A DNA stretch of 13,056 bases from Methanosarcinales archaeon (GTDB lineage: Archaea; Halobacteriota; Syntropharchaeia; Alkanophagales; Methanospirareceae): NCBI GenBank assembly GCA_030621945.1, contig JAUXGS010000006.1, positions 1 to 13,056 on the forward strand, read 5' to 3'. Of the stretch, positions 5,598 to 13,056 are shown one piece after another (position 1 is the stretch's first letter; every line of letters begins with the position of its first letter). The notes under the pieces are model-generated. The model searched no databases. It was not told the DNA's origin and was given only the letters and a program-made list of their open reading frames with translations. Both the position numbers and the translations under genes were made by a program.

Positions 5598-7022
5598 ATG
5601 AATGTGAAAATCGGATTAGAATGTCATGCACAGCTTCTTACAAAGTCAAAATTATTTTGCCCGTGCTCTACGGACTATCATAGTGCCGAACCCAATACGC
5701 ATGTCTGTGCTACGTGTTTGGGCTTACCGGGAGCGTTGCCCGCGGTAAATAGGCGTGCATTACGCTACGGCATAAAAATAGCGCTTGCATTAGGCTGCAC
5801 CGTTCAACCAGAAACAATTTTCTACCGTAAGAATTATTATTATCCTGACCTTCCACGGGGCTTCCAGATTACGCAGTATGATTTTCCCATTGCGTTCCGC
5901 GGCTTAGTGCGAATAGAAAGCGACGGCGGTGATGGCGGTAAAGAGCGGGAAATACGGATAACACGGGTGCACATGGAGGAAGACCCGGGCAGGCTGGTTT
6001 ATAAAGGAACGATAGACACTGCAACCTATGCGCTGGTTGATTACAACCGATCGGGAATGCCATTAGTGGAGATCGTGACCGAGCCGGACCTCAAGTCGCC
6101 GAAGGAGGCGCGGACATTCTTGAACAAGTTGAGGAGCATCCTGGAGTATTTGGACGTGTTTGACGGTGATTTAGAAGGCGCGATGCGCGTTGATGCGAAT
6201 ATATCAATTGAAGGCGGAGAGCGGGCGGAAGTAAAGAATATATCTTCGTTTAAAGGGGTGGAGAAGGCGTTATATTTCGAGATAACACGGCAGAGGAATT
6301 TATTGCGGCGTGGACTCACCGTTCAGCAGGAGACGAGGCATTACGATGAAGTGCGTGGCATCACGCTTTCCATGCGTACGAAAGAGTTTGAGCATGACTA
6401 CCGCTATTTCCCGGAGCCTGACCTCGTGCCTATTCGCATTGAGAAGTATATAGAGGAGGTACGGCGGGAAATACCCGAACTCCCGGACGAGAAGAAGCTG
6501 CGATTCATCAAGCGGTATTCTATAACGAGGGAGCATGCGAATTCGCTCACGTTCGATATACATACCGCGGATTTTTACGAAGATGTTGCCTCAAAAATAG
6601 ATCCGAAGTTAAGTGCCACGTGGATTGCAGACGTACTGAAGGGAGAGTTGAATTATCGCTCTATTTCAATGCGAGAGGCCGCAGAACAAATATCAGCCGA
6701 TGATTTTGTCGCTATTTTGACGTATTTGAAAGAGGGTGCGATCGCAGAGCGAGGAGCGACGGAGATAATACGGGAGATGCTCGATCACGGCGGTAAGCCC
6801 GAGGAGATATTAACGAAGAAAGGATTGGCAATTATCGGTTCCGAAGCGATTGAAACGGCGATCGCTACCGTGATAACGGAGAATGAAGCTGCGGTTCAAG
6901 ATTACCATGCGGGCAAGAAGGAAGCTTTGAATTTCTTAGTTGGACAGGTAATGAAGCTCACGCGAGGGACAGCAGATCCAAAAGAAGTTCGCACGATGCT
7001 CGAGGAAAAAATGGAGCAATAA
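5598..7022 (+). CDS. gatB: Aspartyl/glutamyl-tRNA amidotransferase subunit B
   Basis: GatB is the kinase/transamidase core of GatCAB, which activates the acyl side chain of Asp-tRNA(Asn) (or Glu-tRNA(Gln)) with ATP and converts it to the amide with ammonia from GatA. In archaea GatCAB mainly serves Asn-tRNA while GatDE serves Gln-tRNA. The 474 residues are full length: IGLECHAQL at the start, a zinc knuckle C21-x-C23 ... C37-x2-C40, YRKNYYYPDLPRGFQITQYD, HMEEDPGRL, DYNRSGMPLVEIVTEPD, and MRVDANISI with EVKNISSFKGVEKAL. A YqeY-like tRNA-binding tail ends the protein (about 330-474). GGTGA at 5585-5589 precedes ATG 5598 by eight bases. GatA and GatC are not adjacent. It converges with rad50. 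Confidence 0.97.
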   Translation: MNVKIGLECHAQLLTKSKLFCPCSTDYHSAEPNTHVCATCLGLPGALPAVNRRALRYGIKIALALGCTVQPETIFYRKNYYYPDLPRGFQITQYDFPIAFRGLVRIESDGGDGGKEREIRITRVHMEEDPGRLVYKGTIDTATYALVDYNRSGMPLVEIVTEPDLKSPKEARTFLNKLRSILEYLDVFDGDLEGAMRVDANISIEGGERAEVKNISSFKGVEKALYFEITRQRNLLRRGLTVQQETRHYDEVRGITLSMRTKEFEHDYRYFPEPDLVPIRIEKYIEEVRREIPELPDEKKLRFIKRYSITREHANSLTFDIHTADFYEDVASKIDPKLSATWIADVLKGELNYRSISMREAAEQISADDFVAILTYLKEGAIAERGATEIIREMLDHGGKPEEILTKKGLAIIGSEAIETAIATVITENEAAVQDYHAGKKEALNFLVGQVMKLTRGTADPKEVRTMLEEKMEQ

Positions 7023-7040
7023 AGGAACGAAGTTCGATAT

Positions 7041-7046
7041 TTTTTA
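7041..7046 (+). terminator. Oligo-T terminator candidate after gatB
   Basis: A T6 run lies about 20 bases after the gatB stop, within the short convergent gap to rad50. Archaeal RNA polymerase can terminate on oligo-T tracts without a hairpin. It is weak because only one short run is present. Confidence 0.4.
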
Positions 7047-7075
7047 GATATGTAAAATACTGGCTTTAAATAATT

Positions 7076-9490
7076 CTATACCTCCATCTTTACCCAGCTC
7101 ACGCCCGCCTCATCTTCCGTCACCCGCAGCACATATTCCATATAATCCCGCACATCCTCTATGTGTGTAATAAGAAATATCTGCCGGAACTTCTTTGAAA
7201 GCGCATTCAATGCCAGAATAATATTCCGTTTCCGAAACGCGTCCTGTGATCCGAAGATCTCATCGAGAATGATAAAATTCGTTTGGATCGCACTTCGTTC
7301 GGTAACCACGGCGGAAATCGCAAGTCGGAGGCAGAGATTTGCTAAATCCTCCTCACCGCCTGAGAACCGATTTAGCTCATACGGTGTCCCTTCGTCATAA
7401 ATGAACACGTCGTAGTTCTCATCCAGCTCCATCGCGCTGTATTTACCATCCGTTAACCTTCTGAGCATCTCTGATGCGTAATCAGAGAGCATTGGACGAA
7501 TCCTGCCGACCATATACACCTTAAAATCGTTCATGAGCTTTTCCAGCACACTCAGATACAGTATCTCTGTCTCCTCCTTCTCTTTCTCCGCCAATAACCG
7601 CTTCTGCTCCTCTATATCCGCCATTACTCGCTCTATGTCTCTGCACACGTTCTCGAACTCGTTTCGCTTTGCCAGAAGCTTTAACCGCGATTCGGTCAAT
7701 TCCTCCTTCTTACGATCGTATTTCGCCTTCTTTGCCTCATATTCACGTTTATCAAATGCTAATTCCTCTACATGTCTTTGTAAGACCGATATAGCCTCAG
7801 ACGTTGTGCGTTCCAAATCTCGTAACTTTTGCACGTTACTCTTCACGTCTCCAATCCGCCCTATCTCTGCTCGTAACCCGAGTATCTCCCTATAAACCAC
7901 TTCAAGATTATTGAGTGTGGAAATAACATTTTTGTAAGCATCAGCATCAAATTCCACATCCCTGATGGGCGTCAAATCAGCTTTTATCAATTCCAACTCA
8001 GTTTTCCAACGCTCTAACTCACGTTCTTCATGCGCAATTCGCGTATCCACTGCGCGCTTCTCTATTACACGCTTATCCAGCTCTTTATCCTTCTGTATGA
8101 GCAATTCCTCCGCACGTTCCCGAGAAGCACGTTCCTCCTTCTTCTGTTTGTACTCGTTAAAAATCGAATGAATGCTTTCTCTTTTTGTTTGTAGCTCTTC
8201 ATGTAGCTTCGTTAGTAACCATTCATAATGTGATCCTAATTTCCGTTCGCACAAGGGACATTCGCCCTCAGAGCCCAACTCCTCTATTCTCTTCTTCTTC
8301 CTGGTGCGCTCCTCTATCTCCTTCTTAGTCTGTACGACTTGAGATTTAAAAGCGCCGAGCGAAGCATGTATACGCTCCTTTTGTTTCTGTACCACTTCGA
8401 TCTCACGCTTTACCGCGTTCACCTGCTCCTCTACGCCTTCTAATTCTGCTCGCTGCTCCTTCAAACCATTTAAATTATCATCACGTTTCTGCAGCTCCAA
8501 CGAAGTTTTCTTTTCTCGTTTTACTAACTCCAGCTTTCGCTGATAGTTCTCTCGCAGCGCATCAAGCTGCTCCTTCTTCTCTCGAAACTGGAAATAGCGT
8601 GTTTCTTTATCTGCAATCTCTTCAAGTCGTTCTTTCTTTACGAGCAAATCTGCAAGCTCTTTCTCTTTCTCCTCCTTCCTATTCCTCACATTCTCCAGGT
8701 CACTTCGCCGCTCGCTCAGCTTACCGCTCAACGCTACGTAGTTCTCATAGTTCCTCGTGCCGATTTCCAATTCTTCTTTCGCGGCCTCTGCCTCCTTCTC
8801 TTTAATGCTCGTAGCGGCTTCTATCTCTTTGATAATCGGTAAAACCCCCTCTTGCGTTCTCCCCAGTTCTTCCTGCTTACTGCTCAGCACGTCTATCTTC
8901 TTCCTGCCCTCTTTATCCACGGTCGCCGCTTTTATACCCTCTATCCTCTTTTCGTTATCGCGTTTATCCTCTCTTATCGTCTGTATACTCTTCTCTATCC
9001 GTTCTATACCGAGCATTCGAAGCACAAGCTTCTTTCGCTCCGCAGCTTTCATAATAGAGAGCGCATTCAGCTCTTTCTGCCGTGCGAAGACCGACGTGAA
9101 AAAGGACAGGTAATCCATGCCGATTTTCTCCGTTATCACCGCGGTAACCTCATCGGAATTGTTCGTTATGGGCTTACCATTGATCATGAGACTTGCTTTT
9201 GGCATTAAATTCTTGCCTACCATCTCTCGTACTACGTTATACCCGTCACCTTCCAGCTCGAATTCCAGGGCTACACGGCACGGCTCATGAGGCGATGCAC
9301 CGTTCCGTTTTATCAGTTCCTTTGTTGTCCGCGCCGCATGATGACCGAACAGAACCCAGCCTATCGCCTCTATTAAAGTCGTTTTTCCCACTCCGTTCAG
9401 ACCGATAATGCCTATAACACCATCCGGGAACTCAACATACGCATCCTTATACTTTCGGTAATTCCTCAACGTGAGCGTTTTTAATAGCAT
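7076..9490 (-). CDS. rad50: DNA double-strand break repair ATPase Rad50
   Basis: Rad50 works with Mre11 to hold and process DNA ends at double-strand breaks. In this 804-residue protein the N-terminal ATPase lobe has Walker A GLNGVGKTT (30-38) and a Q-loop Gln at 138. Two long coiled-coil arms (about 165-405 and 420-670) flank the zinc hook CPLC (C411, C414), through which two Rad50 arms join. The C-terminal lobe has the ABC signature FSGGE (709-713), Walker B FIILDE (739-744) and switch His in FLITH (772-776). It is slightly shorter than the usual ~880 residues, through shorter arms. No mre11, herA or nurA flanks it, which is unusual because archaeal rad50 normally follows mre11. It is the last gene of the minus-strand run, 30 bases after the methyltransferase gene; GTATATAC in that gap may give it its own promoter. 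Confidence 0.95.
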   Translation of the reverse strand: MLLKTLTLRNYRKYKDAYVEFPDGVIGIIGLNGVGKTTLIEAIGWVLFGHHAARTTKELIKRNGASPHEPCRVALEFELEGDGYNVVREMVGKNLMPKASLMINGKPITNNSDEVTAVITEKIGMDYLSFFTSVFARQKELNALSIMKAAERKKLVLRMLGIERIEKSIQTIREDKRDNEKRIEGIKAATVDKEGRKKIDVLSSKQEELGRTQEGVLPIIKEIEAATSIKEKEAEAAKEELEIGTRNYENYVALSGKLSERRSDLENVRNRKEEKEKELADLLVKKERLEEIADKETRYFQFREKKEQLDALRENYQRKLELVKREKKTSLELQKRDDNLNGLKEQRAELEGVEEQVNAVKREIEVVQKQKERIHASLGAFKSQVVQTKKEIEERTRKKKRIEELGSEGECPLCERKLGSHYEWLLTKLHEELQTKRESIHSIFNEYKQKKEERASRERAEELLIQKDKELDKRVIEKRAVDTRIAHEERELERWKTELELIKADLTPIRDVEFDADAYKNVISTLNNLEVVYREILGLRAEIGRIGDVKSNVQKLRDLERTTSEAISVLQRHVEELAFDKREYEAKKAKYDRKKEELTESRLKLLAKRNEFENVCRDIERVMADIEEQKRLLAEKEKEETEILYLSVLEKLMNDFKVYMVGRIRPMLSDYASEMLRRLTDGKYSAMELDENYDVFIYDEGTPYELNRFSGGEEDLANLCLRLAISAVVTERSAIQTNFIILDEIFGSQDAFRKRNIILALNALSKKFRQIFLITHIEDVRDYMEYVLRVTEDEAGVSWVKMEV

Positions 9491-9520
9491 TTCACCATGA
9501 TGTATATACTTAACGCCTTA

Positions 9521-10303
9521 CTATTTTTCAGCATATACATTTATCCTTCTAAACGTTTCAAAATAAGTTCCGTCTCGTTTTTTTGTTCTCCCTACCAATC
9601 CTTCGACAACGGCGTCCCTGAAAGGTCTCTTCACGTCTTCCGGAAGCACCGCGATAAAGGGCACAAGACCAGCCTCTTCTACCATCCTAATCATTGATTC
9701 TTCATCTGGGAAATAACGGTCTTTGTTCTCTTTCCAGACTTTGTAATTCCTGAATTCGGTATGCGAAAGTAATGCTCCATACTCTTCGGGTTTGGGCATA
9801 TACCACGGCCATCGAAAATCTTTAAAATAGGGTACGTACGCTGGCAGTTCCATAACGCCTCTGACTACCTCAATAAAATTAGAAACGTTCCCCGCACCTC
9901 CAAATTGCGCACGCAAAAAACCACGCTGTTTTAAGGCACTATAAATCTTCTTCAGAAGTTTTTCATGGTCTAACATCCAGTGAAGAGCTGCATTTGAGAA
10001 TACAACATCAAATTCAGCTTCAAATGCCATTTCAGTTATGTCAAGAAGCTTGAGTTCCATATTCTCGGTTTTATGTGCTTTTGCCGCTTCAAGCATTGAC
10101 GGCGAACTGTCAACGCCTACAACTCGTCCTTGGGGGACTCGTTCCGCAAGTTCTTTTGTTATTGCGCCGTTGCCACAGCCGAGATCGAGAATGGTCTCAT
10201 TTCCTTTCAAATTCAATTCTTCAGCGAGCTTAGTACCCCATTCTCTCTGGCACTGAGAGGATTTTTCATACTTCTTGCCATCAAATGGATATTCGGTTTT
10301 CAT
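9521..10303 (-). CDS. Class I SAM-dependent methyltransferase (trans-aconitate methyltransferase-like)
   Basis: This is a cytoplasmic class I methyltransferase of 260 residues. Motif I is TILDLGCGNGAITKEL (about 37-52), motif II is RVVGVDSSPSML with the acidic ribose-binding Asp, and motif IV is FDVVFSNAALHWMLDHEKLL, typical of the trans-aconitate 2-methyltransferase/BioC-like group. The C-terminal region contains an FRWPWYMPKPEEY segment and a cap domain that would set specificity. The substrate cannot be told from sequence. ATG at 10303 follows the stop of the upstream radical SAM/HhH gene by six bases, and GAGGGAT at the end of that gene is its ribosome binding site, so translation is probably coupled. 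It precedes rad50 by 30 bases. Confidence 0.85.
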   Translation of the reverse strand: MKTEYPFDGKKYEKSSQCQREWGTKLAEELNLKGNETILDLGCGNGAITKELAERVPQGRVVGVDSSPSMLEAAKAHKTENMELKLLDITEMAFEAEFDVVFSNAALHWMLDHEKLLKKIYSALKQRGFLRAQFGGAGNVSNFIEVVRGVMELPAYVPYFKDFRWPWYMPKPEEYGALLSHTEFRNYKVWKENKDRYFPDEESMIRMVEEAGLVPFIAVLPEDVKRPFRDAVVEGLVGRTKKRDGTYFETFRRINVYAEK

Positions 10304-10309
10304 ATCCGT

Positions 10310-11017
10310 TTATCCCTCATTTATATTTATGCTATCTATCTCCTTATCCAATCTCTCACTCCTTCCGGTTACTAAAAAGTCCTCAATGGCTTTGGCAATA
10401 TTATCTCCTACGCCGGGAATCTCTTCCAATTTTCCTTTCCTAAAAATATCCCTTATGCTTTCGTTCAAGTTTTCTATCGCATTCGAAGCTTTATGATACG
10501 CCCATGCGGAATATGGATTTGCCGATTTAAACTCTTTGAAAAAAGCCATTTGCAATAAAAGAGTGGCTACTTCAAAATTATCTCTCTCATAGCCCTCTGT
10601 CGGTATCAAAGTTTTCTGTTTCGAGTCTCTTTCAAAACTCGGTGGCTCGATATAATTCTTTATCCCATATTTATTGCAGAACTCAAATGCACATCTATTC
10701 AACTGCGCGATGTAATCCCGTGGAGGGCTCTCCTGCTCACCGTATAAGTTCTCATATTTTTCCACAAATTCTGGAAAATCTTTCGTTAATAATTCTAAGA
10801 ATCTTATGCGTTGATTGCTCCTCAAGGTCATTCCTGCACCAATCAAAATATATTCTGCACACCCGGATGCTCTTTTAATCACCACTTCAATATTCTCCGG
10901 GCCATCCAAAAGATACGGTACAATGGGTGTACAGTTGACGCCTGCGTGTATTCCTGCTTCATTTAATTTCTTAACGGCTTCTAACCTCCTTTCCGGAGAA
11001 GGGGCAAACGGTTCCAG
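10310..11017 (-). pseudogene. C-terminal part of SPL-family radical SAM protein fused to PolX-like HhH domain (downstream of frameshift)
   Basis: Read from 11017, this frame continues the radical SAM protein encoded upstream: LEPFAPSPERRLEAVKKLNEAGIH, then PIVPYLLDGPENIEVV and GAGMTLRSNQRIRFLELL, which are the C-terminal radical SAM regions of spore-photoproduct-lyase-like proteins. After a linker the last ~90 residues match the N-terminal 8-kDa domain of family X DNA polymerases: NFEVATLLLQMAFF ... NPYSAWAYHKASNAIENL and the helix-hairpin-helix KLEEIPGVGDNIAKAIEDFLVTG. There is no start codon with a ribosome binding site; TTG at 10909 is only the first start-like codon and lies mid-domain. 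The part needs a frameshift at about 11018 to join its N-terminus. No polymerase palm domain follows. The domain match is clear; whether the gene is truly broken or misread is open. Confidence 0.8.
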
Positions 11018-11486
11018 GTAACAACTTCTTATCGAAGGTTATAATTGTTAAGGAAACATTACACCACGTCTGTCTCGCTATTTCTCGCAGTAAATCAATG
11101 TCTCTCAAAACCAAATCGCTCTTCGTGCCAATATGAACAGGAAACTCATGTTCCGCTAATATCTCCAATATCTTTCTTGTTAGCTCGTATTTCTTCTCTG
11201 CGGGCTGGTAAGGGTCGGTAACTCCTGACATCGCTACAACGTCCGGCTTATACTTTTTAACCTCCTTCCTTAAGACTTCAGGAGCATTCGTTTTTACATA
11301 GACGATTCTTGAAAAATCCTTGTAATCTTTATGCACGAGATACTTTTCGGTGAGGGCATCGCAATAGTTGCATGCAAACTGGCAGCCGCGATAAGGATTG
11401 AGATTGTAACGGTTCCAGAACCAATTGTCCCTATACTTCTGTCTTTGTAGAACGCTCTTTGCTTCGATTTCAACGTATTTTACCAT
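10971..11486 (-). pseudogene. N-terminal part of SPL-family radical SAM protein (upstream of frameshift)
   Basis: This part holds the radical SAM iron-sulphur motif NPYRGCQFACNYCDA with C35-x3-C39-x2-C42, then VYVKTNAPEVLRKEV, the family block SGVTDPYQPAEKKYELTRKILEIL (88-111), the HIGTKSDLVLRD block and NVSLTIITFDKKLL. This is the pattern of the spore photoproduct lyase-like family. Genuine sequence ends at about residue 156 (base 11019). The remaining 15 residues (PGTVCPFSGKEVRSR) are out-of-frame read-through to a stop at 10971. Removing one base (or restoring two) at TTACCTGG joins this to LEPFAPSPERR on the other frame, giving one protein of about 391 residues. The start ATG at 11486 is 14 bases after the restored end of the FMN split-barrel gene. 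Confidence 0.82.
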
Positions 11487-11500
11487 ATTATCTTTGCGTT

Positions 11501-11895
11501 TTATTCTATCTTTTGATCAGGGTTTATTGTGGAGTATATTTCTTCCACCTTTACCACCACTGCAGCTTTCGCCTATTATCGCGTCTTTTTTGGATTTCGG
11601 GTGCATTCTCAAATACCTTTCCCTCGGCGAAGATTTTTGCTTTTCCTTTAAGTTGATATGCTTTGAAATCCTCCATTACTTCAACAGCTATGGCAACTTG
11701 AGGATTTCCCTCTAAATTATTCCTCGTCTTGTCCATTAGAGTGTCAACGATCAACACTTCATCATCACTTATAACTTCAACATAACCAATAGGAACCACA
11801 TTCGGCTTTCCATCCTTGGTTGAAGTCGCAAAATGAACCCTTGGAGTTCTTGCCTTTTCGTTTATCGTCTCCTTTATTTCAACAGGCATTTTCAT
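11501..11895 (-). pseudogene. Pyridoxamine 5'-phosphate oxidase-related FMN/F420 split-barrel protein, frameshifted near C-terminus
   Basis: This is a small flavin-binding split-barrel protein: MKMPVEIKETI, FATSTKDGKPNVVPIGYVEVISDDEVLIVDTLMDKTRNNLEGNPQVAIAV, and YQLKGKAKIFAEGKVFE. As read, the frame stops at 11551 after 114 residues ending in an atypical RRKLQWW. Shifting frame at about 11572 gives AKAAVVVKVEEIYSTINPDQKIE with a stop at 11501-11503. That is exactly the C-terminal strand these proteins have, for a normal length near 129 residues. The ribosome binding site is excellent: GGGGTGAT lies just before ATG 11895 and overlaps the stop of the DUF3795 gene. Relatives bind FMN (some F420) and are often of unknown reaction. 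The frameshift may be sequencing error or recent decay. Confidence 0.82.
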
Positions 11896-11902
11896 GGTAG
11901 CA

Positions 11903-12448
11903 TCACCCCTTTAGATCAATTCCCAAATTTAAAAACAGTTTCTGGATAATCGCTTTCAATATTTTTGCCCTTGATTTCATATCAGAATCTGAGATTTTAT
12001 TGCTCATAATTTTTCCCCTCGCCTCTTCTATTGCATTATTAATTACCTCAACCGGCAATACTGTACACACCTTGCAATAAAAACTCATTGACCGCCCGTC
12101 ATTGTAATTATCCAGTAGATTTTCTACCAACAATCTCCTTTCTCTTTGACCCTTTAGCCAGTTGTCAAATCCCAACTTTTTAATTTCATCTAAATTTTCT
12201 TGAGCAGTTTTCAGGTCTTCTGGGTACTTAGCCAATCTTCTTTCATATCTTTCGCATGGATACTCACTGCAGTCAGCACAAGTCCCGAACCCGTATTTTT
12301 TCACGCAGCAATTCCAGATAGAACACCATGAATGCATCTCAGTCACTTTACAACCAATGCATCTGCTCTTTGCTCTTGACTGATATCTGGTACATAAACC
12401 ACAGTATATGCCGCATGCACCAATAAGGTCATTTTTTGTTTGACTCAT
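11903..12448 (-). CDS. DUF3795 cysteine-rich protein
   Basis: The 181 residues begin with the DUF3795 pattern: LIGACGIYCGLCTRYQSR (C12, C16, C19), C30-x2-C33, C42, C47-C48, then GTCADCSEYPCERYERR (C57, C60, C65). A helical half follows with LGFDNWLKGQRERR, and a second Cys pair occurs in FYCKVCTVLP. The cysteine spacing suggests bound zinc or an iron-sulphur cluster; the function of the family is unknown. It is common in anaerobic archaea and bacteria. ATG at 12448 is four bases after the stop of the membrane-protein gene, and its own stop overlaps the ribosome binding site of the FMN split-barrel gene, so the three are almost certainly one transcript. Confidence 0.85.
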   Translation of the reverse strand: MSQTKNDLIGACGIYCGLCTRYQSRAKSRCIGCKVTEMHSWCSIWNCCVKKYGFGTCADCSEYPCERYERRLAKYPEDLKTAQENLDEIKKLGFDNWLKGQRERRLLVENLLDNYNDGRSMSFYCKVCTVLPVEVINNAIEEARGKIMSNKISDSDMKSRAKILKAIIQKLFLNLGIDLKG

Positions 12449-12452
12449 TTTG

Positions 12453-12869
12453 CTATTCTTTTAGTTTTTCATAAATCACAGCAAGTATTATGCATAATAT
12501 TGCAATCTCTATATAACCTGTGATGAGGCTTGTAATTACCAATCTCAAGGGGATATTATACATGACAATGCTCGAAAAGGACATCATTACAACTCTGAAA
12601 AGACCAACAATTAGCCCATAGTACAAACCTTTTTTCCATCCAAATCCTGATATTCCATTGTAAATAATCACATAGACCGCAACGAGAATAAAACCGTTGA
12701 TCAAATCAAAAAAGAGTCCGGCTAAAATATTTGGTGGTGTTTTCCAGATTGGTAAATCAGAATAGGGAGCAAATATTGGACTTGTTGATATTACAATGAG
12801 CATGTCGAATATTATGAATAAAACACCCATTACCATGCTACATGCCAAGATTTTTTTCGTTTTCTCCAT
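12453..12869 (-). CDS. Four-helix integral membrane protein, unknown function
   Basis: The 138-residue protein has four predicted membrane helices: about 7-28, 48-71, 83-103 and 109-133. A short positively charged N-terminus (MEKTKK) and a basic loop (GWKKG) after helix 2 suggest cytoplasmic N- and C-termini. No enzymatic motif was recognised. It resembles the many small archaeal membrane proteins of unknown role. It sits between a HEAT/AlkD-like gene, 20 bases upstream, and the DUF3795 gene, four bases downstream. ATG at 12869 lacks a clear ribosome binding site. The sequence is AT-rich. Confidence 0.75.
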   Translation of the reverse strand: MEKTKKILACSMVMGVLFIIFDMLIVISTSPIFAPYSDLPIWKTPPNILAGLFFDLINGFILVAVYVIIYNGISGFGWKKGLYYGLIVGLFRVVMMSFSSIVMYNIPLRLVITSLITGYIEIAILCIILAVIYEKLKE

Positions 12870-12889
12870 ATCTTTACATGTGTATTATC

Positions 12890-13056
12890 TTATCTACTTA
12901 TACTAGCTAATATTTCCGTCTGCTTTTCTTCGGGCAACTTTTTCATTCCGTCCTTTATTATCCATCTCGCATCCTTGGTTGGATTTGCTTTTGCCCATCT
13001 TGTTAAAAACTCTGCAACACCATCAGGATTCTTCTTCGTTATTTCTCGCAAAACCC
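12890..13056 (-). CDS. C-terminal end of a HEAT-repeat / DNA alkylation repair-like protein (5' end outside window)
   Basis: Too short for an ORF search but open to the window edge, this frame reads VLREITKKNPDGVAEFLTRW, AKANPTKDARWIIKDGMKKLPEEKQTEILASISR and stops at 12890. The NPDGVAEFLTRW / ARWIIKDGMKKL arrangement resembles the last helical repeats of AlkD-like DNA alkylation repair proteins, where a helix pair ends in an Arg-Trp rich segment. With only 55 residues the assignment is tentative; another HEAT-like helical protein is possible. It ends 20 bases before the membrane-protein start and is probably the upstream member of the minus-strand run. Confidence 0.5.
   Translation of the reverse strand, partial: VLREITKKNPDGVAEFLTRWAKANPTKDARWIIKDGMKKLPEEKQTEILASISR

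Noticed and set aside
7161..9408. Several plus-strand open frames opposite rad50
   Set aside because: They are Ser/Phe/Arg-rich shadows of the Glu/Lys-rich coiled-coil coding strand, with no ribosome binding sites or recognisable domains.
10310..10909. Independent DNA polymerase X gene
   Set aside because: Only the N-terminal HhH domain is present, with no palm or fingers, and the preceding residues are clearly the C-terminus of a radical SAM protein.
1..13056. CRISPR array, tRNA/rRNA genes, insertion sequences or integrase
   Set aside because: No regularly spaced direct repeats, no cloverleaf-like GTTCRANNC with matching acceptor arms, no transposase or tyrosine recombinase frames were seen by eye.

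Overview
The window is chromosomal DNA from an archaeon. It carries the archaeal/eukaryotic-type ribosomal protein S19e, a PDCD5-family DNA-binding protein, the archaea-specific 4-phosphopantoate--beta-alanine ligase, a Rad50 with a zinc hook, TATA-like elements, and GGTGA/GAGGTGA ribosome binding sites. Rubrerythrin, radical SAM and F420/FMN split-barrel proteins point to a strict anaerobe. A euryarchaeal methanogen or methane/alkane oxidiser (Methanosarcina/ANME-like) is plausible, but that placement is inference.

Layout. (1) Bases 1-1929, plus strand: the C-terminal part of a DUF3160 protein, then a rubrerythrin. (2) 1930-3320, plus strand: an accessory stretch where a PD-(D/E)XK-like protein and an ICMT-like membrane methyltransferase are separated by short related palindromic sequences. 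CTAACAC lies just after each stop codon, and GTTAGSCGAAATGSCG precedes the next gene. The organisation resembles integron gene cassettes with attC sites, without an integrase in view. (3) 3421-3884, plus: a tandem zinc-ribbon protein, converging on (4) 3890-5488, minus: rps19e - PDCD5 - phosphopantoate ligase, a housekeeping cluster. (5) 5598-7022, plus: gatB, divergent from rps19e. (6) 7076-13056, minus: a tight run of seven genes. In transcription order these are a HEAT/AlkD-like protein (partial), a membrane protein, a DUF3795 Cys-rich protein, an FMN split-barrel protein (frameshifted), an SPL-family radical SAM protein fused to a PolX-like helix-hairpin-helix domain (frameshifted), a class I methyltransferase, and rad50. 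Gaps are only 4-30 bases.

Most interesting: the cassette-like array in an archaeal chromosome; the fusion of a spore-photoproduct-lyase-like radical SAM enzyme to a DNA polymerase X-type DNA-binding domain, within a run that also holds rad50 and a possible AlkD-like protein (a candidate DNA-repair operon); and a rubrerythrin in which a conserved diiron-ligand glutamate reads as valine. Two frameshifts lie within about 560 bases of each other in the last operon, so sequencing error must be excluded before calling these genes broken. No tRNA, rRNA, CRISPR array, transposase or integrase was seen.
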